Both the position numbers and the translations under genes were made by a program. Below, piece after piece: positions 1 to 11,339 of a DNA stretch of 64,000 bases (positions within the stretch are counted from its first letter, which is position 1; every line of letters starts with the position of its first letter). The notes beneath the pieces are model-generated. The model saw only the letters and a program-made list of their open reading frames with translations. It ran no database searches and was not told where the DNA came from. Source of the stretch: Trichosporon coremiiforme (taxonomy: Eukaryota > Basidiomycota > Tremellomycetes > Trichosporonales > Trichosporonaceae); the NCBI GenBank assembly GCA_039545355.1, contig BCJJ01000010.1:1414889-1478888 (forward strand). Reading direction: 5' to 3'.

Positions 1-644
1 CGCACCGGCGACCCATCCTCAGTCTCAGACAGGCGCCGCGCGGCCTGCGGCGACATGTGTCTGCGGTTCACTTCCTGGAAGGTGAGCATTTTGTCTTTCT
101 CCCTAGTAGCTCGCTCAGCCCACCTGCGCAGCTGCATGTACACTGTCCCCGCCTTGTCCTTCACTTCCTCCCCCGTTATCTTTCGTCCCTCCTCCTCCGC
201 CCCCCCATCACTCTCAGAATCCACGTCCATCTCCACCTCATCCTCAAACTTGACGCCGGATCTGTCAGCCACCCGTCTGGCGCGGAGCACGGCCCGACGC
301 TTCTCCCTCTCGCGAAGGATGGAACCGCGAATCTGAGCTCGCATGCTATTCTTGACTGAGGGGTGGGCGAGCTGGTAAGCGTGAGAGGCGCGGCATCTCT
401 GCCCGATCTCGGCGCGGAGCTTCAACTCGCGTAAATGCGCTGCCTCAGCCGCCGCGATCTGACGAGAGACACGGTTCCATTCTGAGATCGCCTTGCGGTG
501 CGCTGCGTCTGCCTTCGAGGCGGCCAGCTCGGCGGGTGTGCGCCGACCGCGCTTGGTTGCAGCGGGGGTGCGGGCGGGAGTCCTGGGCGAGGAGGTGGGG
601 CTCTTGGAGCTGAAGACAGGAGAGCTCATTGATGAGTCGGACAT
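1..644 (-). CDS. Partial gene for a basic, low-complexity protein (5' part, runs off left edge)
   Basis: An ATG on the minus strand at 644 opens a frame of about 214 codons that continues without a stop to the left edge, so the 3' end lies outside the window. The visible protein starts with a Ser/Thr/Pro-rich tail (MSDSSMSSPVFSSKSPTSSP), then a basic stretch around residues 30-125 rich in Arg, Lys and Ala that is probably helical, then an acidic patch (residues ~135-150, EDEVEMDVDSESD) and a further charged helix-like segment. The mix of basic and acidic blocks suggests a nuclear or nucleic-acid-associated protein, but this is only inference. I recognise no domain. The long open frame and its composition make it likely to be real; product unknown. 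Confidence 0.6.
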   Translation of the reverse strand, partial: MSDSSMSSPVFSSKSPTSSPRTPARTPAATKRGRRTPAELAASKADAAHRKAISEWNRVSRQIAAAEAAHLRELKLRAEIGQRCRASHAYQLAHPSVKNSMRAQIRGSILREREKRRAVLRARRVADRSGVKFEDEVEMDVDSESDGGAEEEGRKITGEEVKDKAGTVYMQLRRWAERATREKDKMLTFQEVNRRHMSPQAARRLSETEDGSPV

Positions 645-991
645 GGAGTGCTGAGGGAGTTCTGTGTGGAGTGCTTGAGATGTGAGTAGTGAGTTGTTCG
701 TGAACGTGCTTCATATGTACACGCTCTCCTCGCCATCGCTGCGTGCATCACAACCTCTACAGAGATTGCCACAGTGTATACAAGTCAATCACACGCAGTC
801 AGTTGCTTCACTCATTGATCAAAGCTCGACGATGTCGTCAGCGATCGCTCGCCACCAACAACCCACCACAAAAAGAGCAATAACCCCGTCATTGTTCTCG
901 GCTGTCCATCATGCATTCTGTGCATCACCTCTGTCTCTACTCTATCTCGTTGCTTGAATACGCCTCGTTTGATCAGCCTTTGCGCGTCAGA
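645..991. other. Intergenic spacer
   Basis: Separates the stop of the gene at 992 from the start of the left-edge gene at 644 (both minus strand). It must hold the terminator of the former and the promoter of the latter. I see no conserved element or gene in it. Confidence 0.5.
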
Positions 992-1621
992 TCAGATGCG
1001 CATCCGCGGCAAAAGTGCACGGCGGCCATACGCATCCCTCTCGTCGATGTCCATCCCCTCCACCTCCGTCAGCTCCTCGTCGGCCTCCGAGCCTGGATTC
1101 AGCTTAACGGGTGCCGAGACGCTGCGTCCCCTCGTTGTCGACCTGACACTAGCCGGTTTATGGGAGAAGGGCACCGGATCCGTGGTCTGTATCGGCTGGA
1201 TCGGGAGAGAATGGCGGGGACGCAAATGGTAGCCGTGCGAGGTGGGGCGGGCGCGTTTCTCCTTCGGCGTGCATGGCGGCGTGCTCTGGCGCTTTGAGGG
1301 AGTTGGTGAGCCGCGCACAGTGGCTGTCTCGGGGTCGGCCTCCGTATCCGCCTCGTCGCCGCTGTCGCACTCCTTCCTGCCCTCCGAGTTGGCTTCGCCC
1401 TCGTTCACAAAGTCGGCGGTGCCCATCTCACTGTCGGCGTCCGTGACCGAAGCGGAAGAGGAAGCCGCAGCGACAGAGGCGATAGTGGAGGGAGCATAGG
1501 GAGCATAGCGCGAAGAGCACCGCGCTAGCCACTCCGTGACGGAGATCTGCCCGGTTATGAGGAGGCCCTCGTCGTCGTCTGATTCGAATAAGCTCGAGGT
1601 GGTCGGGCTTGCTGTGTCGGG
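992..1621 (-). CDS. Disordered protein of unknown function (5' end unresolved)
   Basis: The minus-strand frame ending at 992 is open up to about 1628. The internal ATG at 1426 gives 144 codons, but the upstream in-frame stretch (ending ...DDDEGLLITGQISVTEWLA...) looks coding. It is preceded by a good 3' splice site (minus-strand GCTGACATCAG ending at 1622), so I start the last exon at 1621. I could not join an in-frame first exon; candidate ATGs near 1700 give the wrong phase. The protein is rich in Ser, Thr, Pro, Glu and Arg, with TP/SP sites (SPTPSKRQSTPPCTPKEKR), a basic middle and an acidic C-terminal section ending YGRRALLPRMRI. No domain recognised. It may be the 3' part of a larger gene that includes the next frame upstream. 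Confidence 0.5.
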   Translation of the reverse strand, partial: PDTASPTTSSLFESDDDEGLLITGQISVTEWLARCSSRYAPYAPSTIASVAAASSSASVTDADSEMGTADFVNEGEANSEGRKECDSGDEADTEADPETATVRGSPTPSKRQSTPPCTPKEKRARPTSHGYHLRPRHSLPIQPIQTTDPVPFSHKPASVRSTTRGRSVSAPVKLNPGSEADEELTEVEGMDIDERDAYGRRALLPRMRI

Positions 1622-1769
1622 CTGATGTCAGCAAAGTCCCCTTTCTAGACTGAAGAGGAAGCGGGGGTACATGAGTTCGGAGGTTGAAGAGGAGAGAGGC
1701 GGCATTGAGTCATGAGTGAGAGCGTGAGGAGAGCGGAGGTGTGGCAACAGGTGCATCGTCTATCTCAGC

Positions 1770-2831
1770 TCACTGCGCTGAACAGGGCCACTTGGCACAC
1801 GCGCAAGGCACATCGGCGCCCCAGGGCTCGGCGCTGTCGGGACTGACAGCCAACTCGCCTTGCTTCCCCTCCCCCTCCTGTGCCTCCTCTGCCTCCTCTG
1901 CCTTACTCTCTGCAGCCTCCTCCACCTTGCCCTCTCCCTCTGCCTTCTTCATCCCATCCCTCTCCACCATCTCCATACCAGTCTCCACCTCGCCCTCAGT
2001 CGCCTTGAACTCCGCCTCAACTGGCTGAACGCCGCCGTCCGCAGAAACCGGAGGCGACGGCGGTTGGAGCCCATCGCCCCGTCCCAGCACGCCCCGCAAG
2101 ACGACCTCGCTCCGCCTGTAGACAGAGCTAGTAGAGTCTTGCGAGTACACAGACTCGAGCGTCGTGTCGCCGTACGTTGCGCCTGTCCTGTCCCCCTCTT
2201 CCTCTTCCTCCTCCTGTCCCTCCTCTTTTTCCTCCTGTCCCTCCCCTCCGTCTTCCAGCCCTCCCTCCTCTCTGCTCTCCTCATCAACTGTAGCGGACAC
2301 GCAAGGCAAATCAACGGTGTCGAAAGACGTATCGGCCGTATTGGGCTCGGTCCGTTCTTCTATGACCTGGAGCGGGCCCATGAGGAACGGAAATGGAAGC
2401 GTTGGGGAGTAGGTTGAGTCAGGGACTTCTCTGCCCTCCGCGATGGCTTGGAGTGGGGATGGAGCCGAGGCTGGGGCTGAGCCAAACTTGGACACGGGCG
2501 GGGTGGGGAGGCTGGATGAGCGCGGGGGGAGGTTGGGCAGACTGGACGAGCGAGGCGGCAGACTTGGAAGGTCGGGCAGAACTAACGGAGCCGAGGACGC
2601 AACAGGCGGAAGCGACAGAGCGGCCTGCGCGGAGGCAGTAGTAGGCGAGACAGTTGGACGCGAAGAGTCCGAGGAGACAGAGTCACGCATGCTAGGCTCA
2701 GAGGGAACGAGGGTCGAGCCGTCCCAGTCGCCTGACTTTGCACTCGGCGGAGGGGATGGGAGAGGGACAGCAGCTCTCGGCGGCGAAGGCGGAGCCTCTG
2801 GGAAGGGCGTGCTCGGAATGTTGCTCACCAT
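1770..2831 (-). CDS. Low-complexity Ser/Pro- and Glu-rich protein
   Basis: A single open frame of 353 codons from ATG at 2831. The N-terminal third is Pro/Ser-rich with several PPSP and SSLP runs, including a short internal repeat (LPPRSSSLPNLPPRSSSLP, roughly residues 90-110). The middle (residues ~185-215) is an acidic Glu/Gly run. The C-terminal part is Glu/Lys/Ala-rich and probably helical. Composition indicates an intrinsically disordered protein and no enzyme fold is visible. The last dozen residues (Cys/Trp-rich) look less protein-like than the rest, and the frame ends at CAGTGAGC, which could also be a donor site. A downstream exon shared with the gene at 992-1621 is therefore possible, although I found no phase-compatible join. 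Function unknown. Confidence 0.55.
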   Translation of the reverse strand: MVSNIPSTPFPEAPPSPPRAAVPLPSPPPSAKSGDWDGSTLVPSEPSMRDSVSSDSSRPTVSPTTASAQAALSLPPVASSAPLVLPDLPSLPPRSSSLPNLPPRSSSLPTPPVSKFGSAPASAPSPLQAIAEGREVPDSTYSPTLPFPFLMGPLQVIEERTEPNTADTSFDTVDLPCVSATVDEESREEGGLEDGGEGQEEKEEGQEEEEEEGDRTGATYGDTTLESVYSQDSTSSVYRRSEVVLRGVLGRGDGLQPPSPPVSADGGVQPVEAEFKATEGEVETGMEMVERDGMKKAEGEGKVEEAAESKAEEAEEAQEGEGKQGELAVSPDSAEPWGADVPCACAKWPCSAQ

Positions 2832-5018
2832 GTTGTTACTGGGGAATTCATCTCACAGACGCCAGCTTATCACCTGCTTGCGAGGGTAAGGGGGGACGTC
2901 AGCGCTGCCATCAGTGTCAACTTGTTCATCAGCGTCTTCAGCAGTCACATTGTCGTAAGCATTGATTCTGCTGAAACTGGAAGGGGCGAAGAAACCACGA
3001 CGTAGCCATCGAAAGCAGACAGGGGGACCATTGTATCGTCGAGACTAGTCTGAGTTCTTCTTGTCGTCCAGACTAGCCTGTGTCCTTGTTGTCGTCCAGA
3101 TTAACCTGAGTCCTTGTCGGAGATCGATCCCCGCCCCCGCCCTGTTCATTGAACGGACGCAGACCGTGCCCGACCGCATCGGACTTGAATCAGCTGCAAC
3201 AATGGAGTGCTCGCGAAGCAAGTCCCATGATGGCTGCGACTAAACTTATAGCACGGTCAGAATGGTCACCCGACCACGTTCAGCCGAGACTTATCGCCCG
3301 CCCATGCCGCCCAGTCCCGCCCAGTCGAGCAAGCGTACCCGCCATCGGGTTACGCACTCGCGCACTCGTCTCGCGGCTCGTTCGATCGTAACGCCGGCTC
3401 CAAGCGATCATGTGACATTGCTACCCTACCTATCTGTGCCACTCGCGTGTCAGCAATCTGAAAAGTCGGCGGCATCAGGAGAGGGAGTGAAGCAACGAGA
3501 GCGCTCCAGAGAGCCATGGAAGTGCACGTTGGTGGGGGGAGCGAGTGCGGAGCAAAGGGCGCGGCGGACGCCACTGCGGCGATCGCGCGGCGAACTCTTT
3601 AAGCCAAGTAGATCCGCGCTGTCGCCCGGCCCGGCCCTTTAACGTTGATCCAGCCGCGCCGGCGAAGTCGGCGGATTCCTTGATCGTCCCCTGCCGCCCT
3701 TCTCCCCTTCCCTGTTCCCTGTCCCCTGCGGTGCTGCTCCCTGCGCAGCACGCGGTGCCGAGCTGCCCCGGAGCTGCCCCGAAGTATGGACTTTCCTTTC
3801 GATGAAAGGACTCGGAGCTTGTTTGGGTTCTTGGCCCCGGTTGTTACTGGACGGCTAGTTTACGGTGCGGTTACGGTGCGGCTGGATGGAAGGGGTGGAT
3901 TAAGTGGACGCATGGTCGGTTCGGTCGTCGGTCGTCTGCGATCTGGGAGCACATGGGTCGCCTCTTGTCTACTGGCTGCCTGGCTCAGAGATATGTCTCT
4001 CGAGTATGGCCAGCCTGGTAGCCTGGCAGCCTTGACCAAAGGGAAAATGTAATGGGGCCAGGGCGGGCTGGGGTTCCCGGAATCAATCCGTCTACTGGGT
4101 GCCCCATTGGTAACCCAGAGTTGCAGTTGCCCGCTGGCAACTGTCGACCTCGTGTAATTGCATGCCCCACTCTGTCTCTCTCTCGAGTTGTATCCGCTCC
4201 GTCATGCATGCATGCATCAGCAAAGCACCAAAAGGGCCCGGCCGGCCCGCCAGTCTGCGAATCGGAGTTCGGAAGCATCTTGGATACCTATGTGTCAATG
4301 TAAGCCACCGTATGTATCTCTTGCCCCTGTCGGTCCGCGTGGTACGTATACTGGTGACACCTCGTGGTTACATTCCACAAAAGACTGGGTAATGGAAATG
4401 GGATGTGGGGAGACGGTGAGACGGGCACTTCAGGTATGGGTCGCGGTGCTGACGTGCTTACATGCTGACGTGCTGACACGTGCTGGGCGCGGTGGCCCGA
4501 AGACCCATCCACAAAGCCGCCGGTTCCTTGTGCGTAACAGCAGTGTGAGCGCCGATGGATGCGCTGAAACCGATATTAGCATGGAGCGAGTCTAATTTCG
4601 AGTCTATCTTGGGCGTGCTGGGGCACTGGACAAGAGACGCAGAGACGCGGCTGCCTGGGGGCGTTAAGGTTCGTCCTTGCCGCACCAGAGAAGAGCTTGA
4701 GGTACGCACGGGGGCAGAATCCGAATCCATGCATCTCGTCAGAGGACTCATCCCAGGTCCACCGCGTGCTCCTCAGGGCACCCGCATCACATGGTCACTG
4801 GGTCTTTGGGTCTTAAGCCTTATTGTTCTGCGCGCGTCACCCCCAGGGTCAGCGAGCACGATTGCCTCGGGTACTGTGCCTCCAGACGATCCAGACGAAC
4901 GATGCGCTGGGGCAAGGCGTCTCAGGCGCCAGATCGACTAATACAAACCGGGGTTAGGACTTGTTAACCGGGTGGACGCACGTCCATACGCCACGTACAC
5001 AGACTCCGCATACGACGG

Positions 5019-5045
5019 CGCAGTCGCAGTCGCAGTCGCAGTCAC
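5019..5045. repeat. Short tandem hexamer array (cagtcg)n
   Basis: Four to five copies of a CAGTCG-type hexamer, followed by degenerate CAGTCA/CAGCAG copies. It lies in the non-coding region upstream of the kinase gene. No function seen. Confidence 0.8.
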
Positions 5046-5802
5046 AGCAGCTCCGTGCATTTGAACGCAGAGCTGCGAGAGCACTTGCGTCCCAGGTGCC
5101 AGAACAGGCCAGAGAGAGGAAAAAAACGCCCCCAACGTCACTCCGGCTTCAGCCGCGAAAGCCGCTCTCGTCAGTCACTCCCGCCGAATCGACGCCGCCA
5201 TGTCTGGGGGTCTGGCCACTGCTGCAACACATGGTCGCATCATGGTCTCATGCCACTGATAGCGACATGCATGAAAGTAGAATCTTGGATTTGCCGTAAT
5301 CAATGCAGCATGCAGCACCTATCAGCGAGGTATAGAGTTACTGGACGCAGCCGGGACGGGGGAGGGGATTCGGCTCGGCCCTGGGACGAACGTGAACCCT
5401 TTTGTCGTGCCCTTGTGCCCTTGTGCCCTCAGTAGCCCCGCGTGGTTTCACTTTCGCACTTGATCGTGCGGTGCACAGTGGCCAGTCGACCTTTCCGACT
5501 CGGCGGCGGCGGCGCCCAACGACCAGCACAGTCAATCGGTGACTTGGCTTGGGTTGACGCAGGACCACGAGCTGACACCACTGCACCATCCTCGTCACCA
5601 GTCACCAGTTCAGTCAGTGCCAGTCGTATCAGTCACTACCACGCCTACCTCGAATACGTCTGCGAACCACTGCAAACTAAGCATTCGACATTCCCCAACC
5701 ACGCTACCACCGTCTCAACTCTACACTGCGCACGAACCCCATACATCCGCCCCTCTGACCCTCTTCCCACTCACCACCTCCCCTTGCTTCTCTCATCCTC
5801 AC

Positions 5803-5825
5803 CCTCTCTCTCTCTCTCTCTCTCT
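5803..5825 (+). repeat. CT dinucleotide microsatellite in the kinase leader
   Basis: A perfect run of about eleven CT units inside a longer pyrimidine-rich stretch, roughly 0.9 kb upstream of the kinase ATG. CT-rich tracts near the transcription start are common in fungal promoters, so it may mark the promoter of the gene at 6711; this is inference. Confidence 0.8.
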
Positions 5826-6710
5826 AACCCTCTCTTGATCTCTCCCGCATTCTTCTTTTCCTTCGATTCTCTCATTTGCCGAGTTTCCATCACACAAAAC
5901 ACCTAACGCCCGGCCCCGACCCACGACTACTACGAGCACGACAGCGGTAGCAGGCAGGCAGCACAGTCAACACACAGCCCCGCATTCACCGTCCCACCCA
6001 ACCCGCTCCGTCTACCAGTCTACCGCTCCGACTCGATGGCCCGACAATCGCATTCCATTCGGCATCTCTTCTAGTGTACTACAATCGTGCGGCCGACAGG
6101 TGGTCTTAGACGCAGCATTCAGCGACCGCCACCCAGGCAGGCAGCACAGTGTTCAGAGCCCACGCCCACGCCAATCAATCCGCACTACACCATTTCTGAT
6201 CCTCTCCCCCACAAATATCCACAGCACTTCAATCGACCTTTCCATTCCGCCCGTTGCACCCGCCGCAAACGCTTGTCCCACCCCTCACTCATTCCGTTCC
6301 ACCCGTGACGACTACTCTTGCAGCTCTGCAACAACACGCTACGCTTCCCGCGACAAACGCACTAGGTCTCTTGCACCACACGCACGCACTGCACGCCGCC
6401 TCCAGGGTCAATTCATACATAGCTCAAGGCCCAACTTTTTGCCGCCTGCTGGGCTTGCTTGGGCTTTGCAGCTTCGTATTGGACACCCGCCGCTGCTATC
6501 AGCAACCCCCTCGGCAACCCCTACGGCGTCCCTCCCGCTGACTCGATCTTTCGCAAGCCATCAAGTTCCAAGGCGTCAACACCTCACTCTTTGCTGTTCC
6601 TACCATTTTCTTTCTTTCGGCCTCCCTTCGGCCTCCCTTTGCAACCTTCTCACTGTCTGCGACAGCCTTAAGGACGACGCCGACGTGCTGCAGACGCGCC
6701 CGTCGACGAC

Positions 6711-9700
6711 ATGAGCGGTCACGAAACCCCCAGCGCAATGTCGCCCGGTAGGCGATACGCAGCACTCGACCGTTCTCCGTCACCACGGCCGCTGCTCCAG
6801 CAGCGGTTACCCAGCTTCTCACACCAGAGCTGGGACACCTGGACCGACGGTTCCGGCTCGACAGCCGGTGCCGGCCCCTCGGCAGGGCCGAGGCGAGTCT
6901 CCGCGACCCACACCGTTATCGGTTTCGGGCCGCCGCCCTCGGCGGCGTCAAACGGCATCTCGTTTCCTCCCCCCGTTCCTTCCCCGCGAGCGTCAATGAT
7001 GGGCATGTCCATGACTTCTTCGCCCGTCACCACACAATTTGCGCTTCCCAAGCCGGGCGCTTCGGGACGCCCCAGCTTCTCCCACCAATACCAGAGCAAC
7101 GACCACATCGACCTTCCTTCATCACCAAGGGGAGGGTACCGCCCCGAACTGTCGGGCTCCCCCCGTGCCGTTCCCAACGAGATTCGCTCTCGCCGCAACT
7201 CTGCCGCCGTTGTCTCAATCTCGCTGTCCTCCCGATCGCGCTCGCGGACGCCTAGGGGCAGCTCAAACCTGCTGTCCGGCCGGTCTGGCTCAGGGACCCC
7301 GAACAACAACAGCTCCACCCCGAATGGCGGCGTCGACGACGCTGCCTGGGCTCCCGGCGTCGACGACATGGACGACTGGCAGCCGACCGGCGGTGTGCTC
7401 CTCGACGCCGACGAGGAAGAGGAGCGTCACGACAACTTTGGCTTTGACGACTTCCAGAGCCAGGGCCGGTCGTGGACAGCAGAGTCGGATGCGAGCCACA
7501 TTGCCGACGTCCTGCGGCCGGGCATGGTCTTTGGGGAGGGGCTCGAGTTCGAGGGCGACGTGATCGCGCCGGCCGTCGGCCGCCTGCAGATGAACGACAC
7601 GAGCGACGTCGGCCTGCCCTTGCGCCGAGATTTCAGTGCGATGGGCACAAAGCGCAACCCCAACGAGAAAAAGACCTACGATGTGATCCGCCAGCTCGGA
7701 TCGGGATCGTATGCTTGTGTCTATCTCGTGCGGGAACGGGGCGGACGCAAGCGCGAGTACGCACTCAAGTGTCTCAGCAAGCATGATCTCGAGGACGACC
7801 AACTCGAAACCCAGCTCTTCGAGGCGACCATTCACCTCTCGCTCCCGATCCACCGCAACATTGTCACCCTTCACGACACGCTCCAAACCAAGAACTGGCT
7901 CTTCCTCATGCTCGAGCTGTGCCCTGGCGAAGATCTGTGCGTAGCTGTGAAAAAATAACCGATTAGCCTTTTACTGACTCTGAAACAGGTTCTACTGGCT
8001 CGAGCGCTCCAGAGACGCATCACCTCCCCCGGCGAACGCTGCGCTCCCTGGCGATGACGACCCGCGCGGACGTGACATCATGTCGTCGTCGCGGCTTTCG
8101 TCGTCTTCCATTCCTTTCTCTTCCTCCCAACTCTTCTCCAACTTCCCGAGCAGCTTCACCAACTCGCCCGGCGCCTTCTCCCCGAACAATGGATTCAACG
8201 GCTTCCAGAGCGGATCACAGTACTCTGCGTCTCCTGCGTCGCTCCTCTTCGCGCATCACAACGGAAGCCAGTCGATCAGTCTCAGCTCGCACGCCGCGAC
8301 GCCCCCAACCCCCTCACTCCTGTCCGCCTTTTCTGCGAACACGCTGCTTACGCCCCGCCGACTGCGCCTCATCGCCTCCATGTTCTCGCAGATGTGCGAG
8401 GCGGTCGCGATCTGCCATGACGCAGGCGTCTCGCACCGCGATATCAAGCCCGAGAATTTCATCTGCTGCGACTCGGTCGAGCTCGAGGCCGAGACGACCG
8501 CCGACGGCTCGCCCGACTTTGGCCCTCAGTCTCGCCGCAAGGTCATTGTCAAGCTGACTGACTTTGGCTTGGCTACGACTGAAGAGGAGTCTGGCGATGT
8601 CGAGTGCGGCTCCAAGCCGTACATGAGTTACGAGTGCCGGAACAATCTCGGCCCCTCGTACCGCCCGAAGCCGGCCGACGTATGGTCGCTCGGAATTGTT
8701 CTCATCAACATGCTGTTCCACCGCAACCCGTGGAAGGACCCGACGGATGGCGACGCCAACTTTGACGCGTTCCTCGCGGACCGCGCCAGCTTCTTCCAGA
8801 CCAAGTTCACGGGTATCGGCAAGGAGGTCGCGACGTACCTGGCAGAGCGCGTTCTGTGCATTGACGTCGACTCGCGCGTGTCTGCGCATGAGTTTGGCCA
8901 GTGGGTCCGCCAGCTGCCCGAAATGATCGCCGGACGCCGTGCCGTGCAGGCGCTTAAGATCGCCCGCCTCGAGAACCGCGCCAAGGCCGCCAACGACAAG
9001 GGCATGTTTGCAAAGGCGCCAGTTGCTAAGGCCAACCACCGCCCGAGTGGCCTCGCGAGCGCGCTCAGCGCCAACGCCGTGTCACCACTTCCGGTTCCGA
9101 CAGCCGATCTGCCTCCGCCGCCCACGCAGCCCCAGCCGCCTAGCCTGTCTTCGCTCCCGCCGAAATCCGAGCTGTCCGACACTGGTGCCCCGCAAGTGGC
9201 CCCGACCCCGGATCTGCTGGAGGGCGACGAGATTCGTTCTGCGACTACTGTCGACGACAACCCGACCCCGAGCGACCTTTCGACCGTTGTTTCTCCCGAG
9301 CCGCCCGAGGACTCCGACAACGGTGCCGCCGACCAGTTCGTCAAGCGCAGCGAGACGCAGGGCAGTTCACCGCCAGAGGGCGACGAGCGCTCCCTGTCGA
9401 CGCAGAAGCGGCGCAAACGCGGGGTCCGCAAGGGCAAGGCAGCGCAGGCGGCGCTCGCGGCGCAACAGGCGGTCAGCGGTGAGACGTCTCGCGAGGAGCG
9501 CGACGCCTTCCTCGCCGAGCTCGTTGCTGCCTCGGAGCAGCTCGCGCGCGACCTGTCCAAGAAGAAGACGCTCGACGTGACGCACCGGGCCGAGTTCCCG
9601 CCGCTGGGTGCGACGCCTCAGCAGGTGGCGGCTGCGCGCAAGAGCCGCTGGAAGGACTTCCTCGCCATGAGCAAGGGCAACCCGCAGCTGGAGGCTCTCG

Positions 9701-10371
9701 CTCAGCGCGTCGCGGAGCGCGAGGCGGCGGCTGGCAGCACATGGTCGGCGCCCGCGCAGCTGCAACACCAGGACACGAAGGAGTCGCCTCCCCGCCACCA
9801 GCCCCGGGAAACGGTCACGACCGTGGGAACCGTGTCGCTCGGCGGCGCCGACGAGGACGACGACTGGCGCCGGCGCGACAAGGCCGCGACGCCCAAGCCG
9901 GCGGACGCGAAGCGCTCCTCGCGCCGTGCTACGGAGGACTCGTCGCGCTCGCGTCAGGCTGCGCTCGCTGCTGCCGCGATCGCCGGTGGAATGGACACGA
10001 TGGGCGCGTTCGGTCGCCCGTCGCACCTCGGCCGCCCCGTGCCGCTGAACACACGTCGCTCGCCGCTTGCCGATGATGCCGAGAAGAAGCTCCCGAAGAA
10101 GGAGACGTTCTCCCCGACCGCGTCCAAGAAGGAGCCCTTCTCGCCTACGGCCTCCAGGCTGTCTGCCAAGTCGCACACGACGTCGACGACGAGCACTAAG
10201 GTGCCCTCCCCGGCTGCAACGGCGTCCAAGGCGTCCGCTAAGCCCGTGCCCGCTCCCAAGACTGTGCCGCTCGCCAAGGTGCCCTCGCCCCCGCTCAGCG
10301 AGAAGCCGAAGAAGCAGATGTCGAGTCTGGTCAAGATGTTTGGCGGGCTGAAGACGAAGGGGAAGGAGTAA
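6711..10371 (+). CDS. Ran1/Ksp1-type serine/threonine protein kinase
   Basis: Two exons (6711-7936, 7989-10371) joined across a 52-nt intron (GTGCGT...CTGACTCTGAAACAG) give about 1202 residues. A disordered Ser/Pro-rich N-terminus of about 320 residues precedes the kinase domain: Gly-rich loop GSGSYACVY (~residue 330), ATP-binding Lys in YALK (~353), HRDIKPEN (~558-565), DFG (~600-602) and the activation-segment end GSKPYMSYECR. The usual APE is replaced by SYE. Between the hinge/alphaD region (FYWLERSRD) and the following helix is an insert of about 110 residues that is Ser/Phe/Asn-rich. The C-terminal ~480 residues are disordered, with Pro-rich and Lys/Ser-rich blocks and an EFPPLG motif. 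The fold resembles the fungal Ran1/Ksp1/Sks1 group acting in nutrient and growth signalling; the exact ortholog is uncertain. Confidence 0.85.
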
Positions 10372-11082
10372 CCTCTGAGCCGAGCCAGCGAGGCGAGGTA
10401 GCTCTAGTAGTGGTAGGACAGTAGCACCGAGCGCAGAGGCGAGAGGTGAGAGGACAACAGTAGCGTGTCTAGACAGGAAAGAAGTAAACTCAAACACATC
10501 AAGTGCATATGTATGATTAGTGCATAGAGGGGAACTCTGCGATGCGCGCGAAGCTGGAAGAGGGTGACAAGTCTTATGCGGCGTCTTTGCGGCGGGCTGA
10601 TAAGATAAGTTCGGGCAGTCGGCGAGCACGGGTCGTGTGCGAAGGACTGGGTCTTGGACACTTGCGAGTGGGGAGTGTAAGCTCACAATCGAATCGGTCA
10701 CGTCACAGCCTTCTGATGGACTACGCCCGCCAAGGTATGTACAACAGCCCGACAGCTGTGTCGGTGAAGTGCACTTCTCGCGGACAGTGTCGTCCCTGTA
10801 GACATCCCCTCACGGACCAGGGCTCCACCTCTTGCTCCACCCCTTTCACCAGCCCACCCCTCGGTTCGCCCGTCTGAAGCCAGGCGTCGCGGCACATGAC
10901 CAGAACCAAGGCTACAACTCTCCAAACGAGCTCAATGACAAGGCGGTCCAAGTCTGGCGAGTTGACAGATTTCGGGGCACCTGATCAGCCCACATGCGCC
11001 TTCATGTATCTCTGTTTCATGCAGTGTGCACGAGAGGCAGGCACCTGTGATGTGCGAGATGCGCGAGGTGTCGTTACGCCCT

Positions 11083-11126
11083 GTTCTCTGGGTTCTCTGG
11101 GTTCCCTGGGTTCTCTGGGTTCTCTG
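11083..11126. repeat. 9-bp minisatellite (ttctctggg)n
   Basis: Five nearly perfect copies of a 9-bp TTCTCTGGG unit. It is followed within about 10 bp by an array of partly complementary units (11130-11229), so the two arrays form an imperfect inverted repeat. Confidence 0.85.
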
Positions 11127-11129
11127 CGC

Positions 11130-11229
11130 TCGACCCAGCGACCCAGCGAACTAGTGACCCAGCGAACTAGTGACCCAGCGACCCAGCGACCCAGCGACCC
11201 AGCGACCCAGCGACCCAACGACCCAGCGT
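11130..11229. repeat. 9-bp minisatellite (cgacccagc)n
   Basis: About eleven copies of a 9-bp CGACCCAGC unit, two of them replaced by a GAACTAGTGACCCAGC variant. The ACCCAG core is complementary to the CTGGGT core of the array just upstream. Confidence 0.85.
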
Positions 11230-11339
11230 ACTAGCGTACCAGCGAAGCAGCGGTCCAGCGACTCAGTGACTGGACCCACACGATTGCGCAACGGTCAAGA
11301 CCGCATGACCGCCTCATTGGAGCTTTGTCGCTTATCGAC

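Larger units (their letters stand above)
2832..6710. promoter_or_regulatory. Long non-coding region and 5' leader of the kinase gene
   Basis: About 3.9 kb without a convincing gene. Short frames exist on both strands but show no family resemblance or splice structure. The left part must contain the promoter of the minus-strand gene at 2831. From about 5640 to 6710 the plus strand becomes strongly C/T- and A/C-rich, typical of a fungal promoter or long 5' leader for the kinase gene starting at 6711. Local repeats inside are listed separately. Exact promoter and transcription start cannot be set from sequence alone. Confidence 0.45.

Noticed and set aside
9367..10701. 444-codon open frame on the minus strand
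   Set aside because: Antisense to the C-terminal part of the kinase gene; Arg/Leu-rich shadow with no recognisable content.
11083..11229. CRISPR-like regular repeats
   Set aside because: The 9-bp units are contiguous with no spacers, and the genome is eukaryotic; these are minisatellites.
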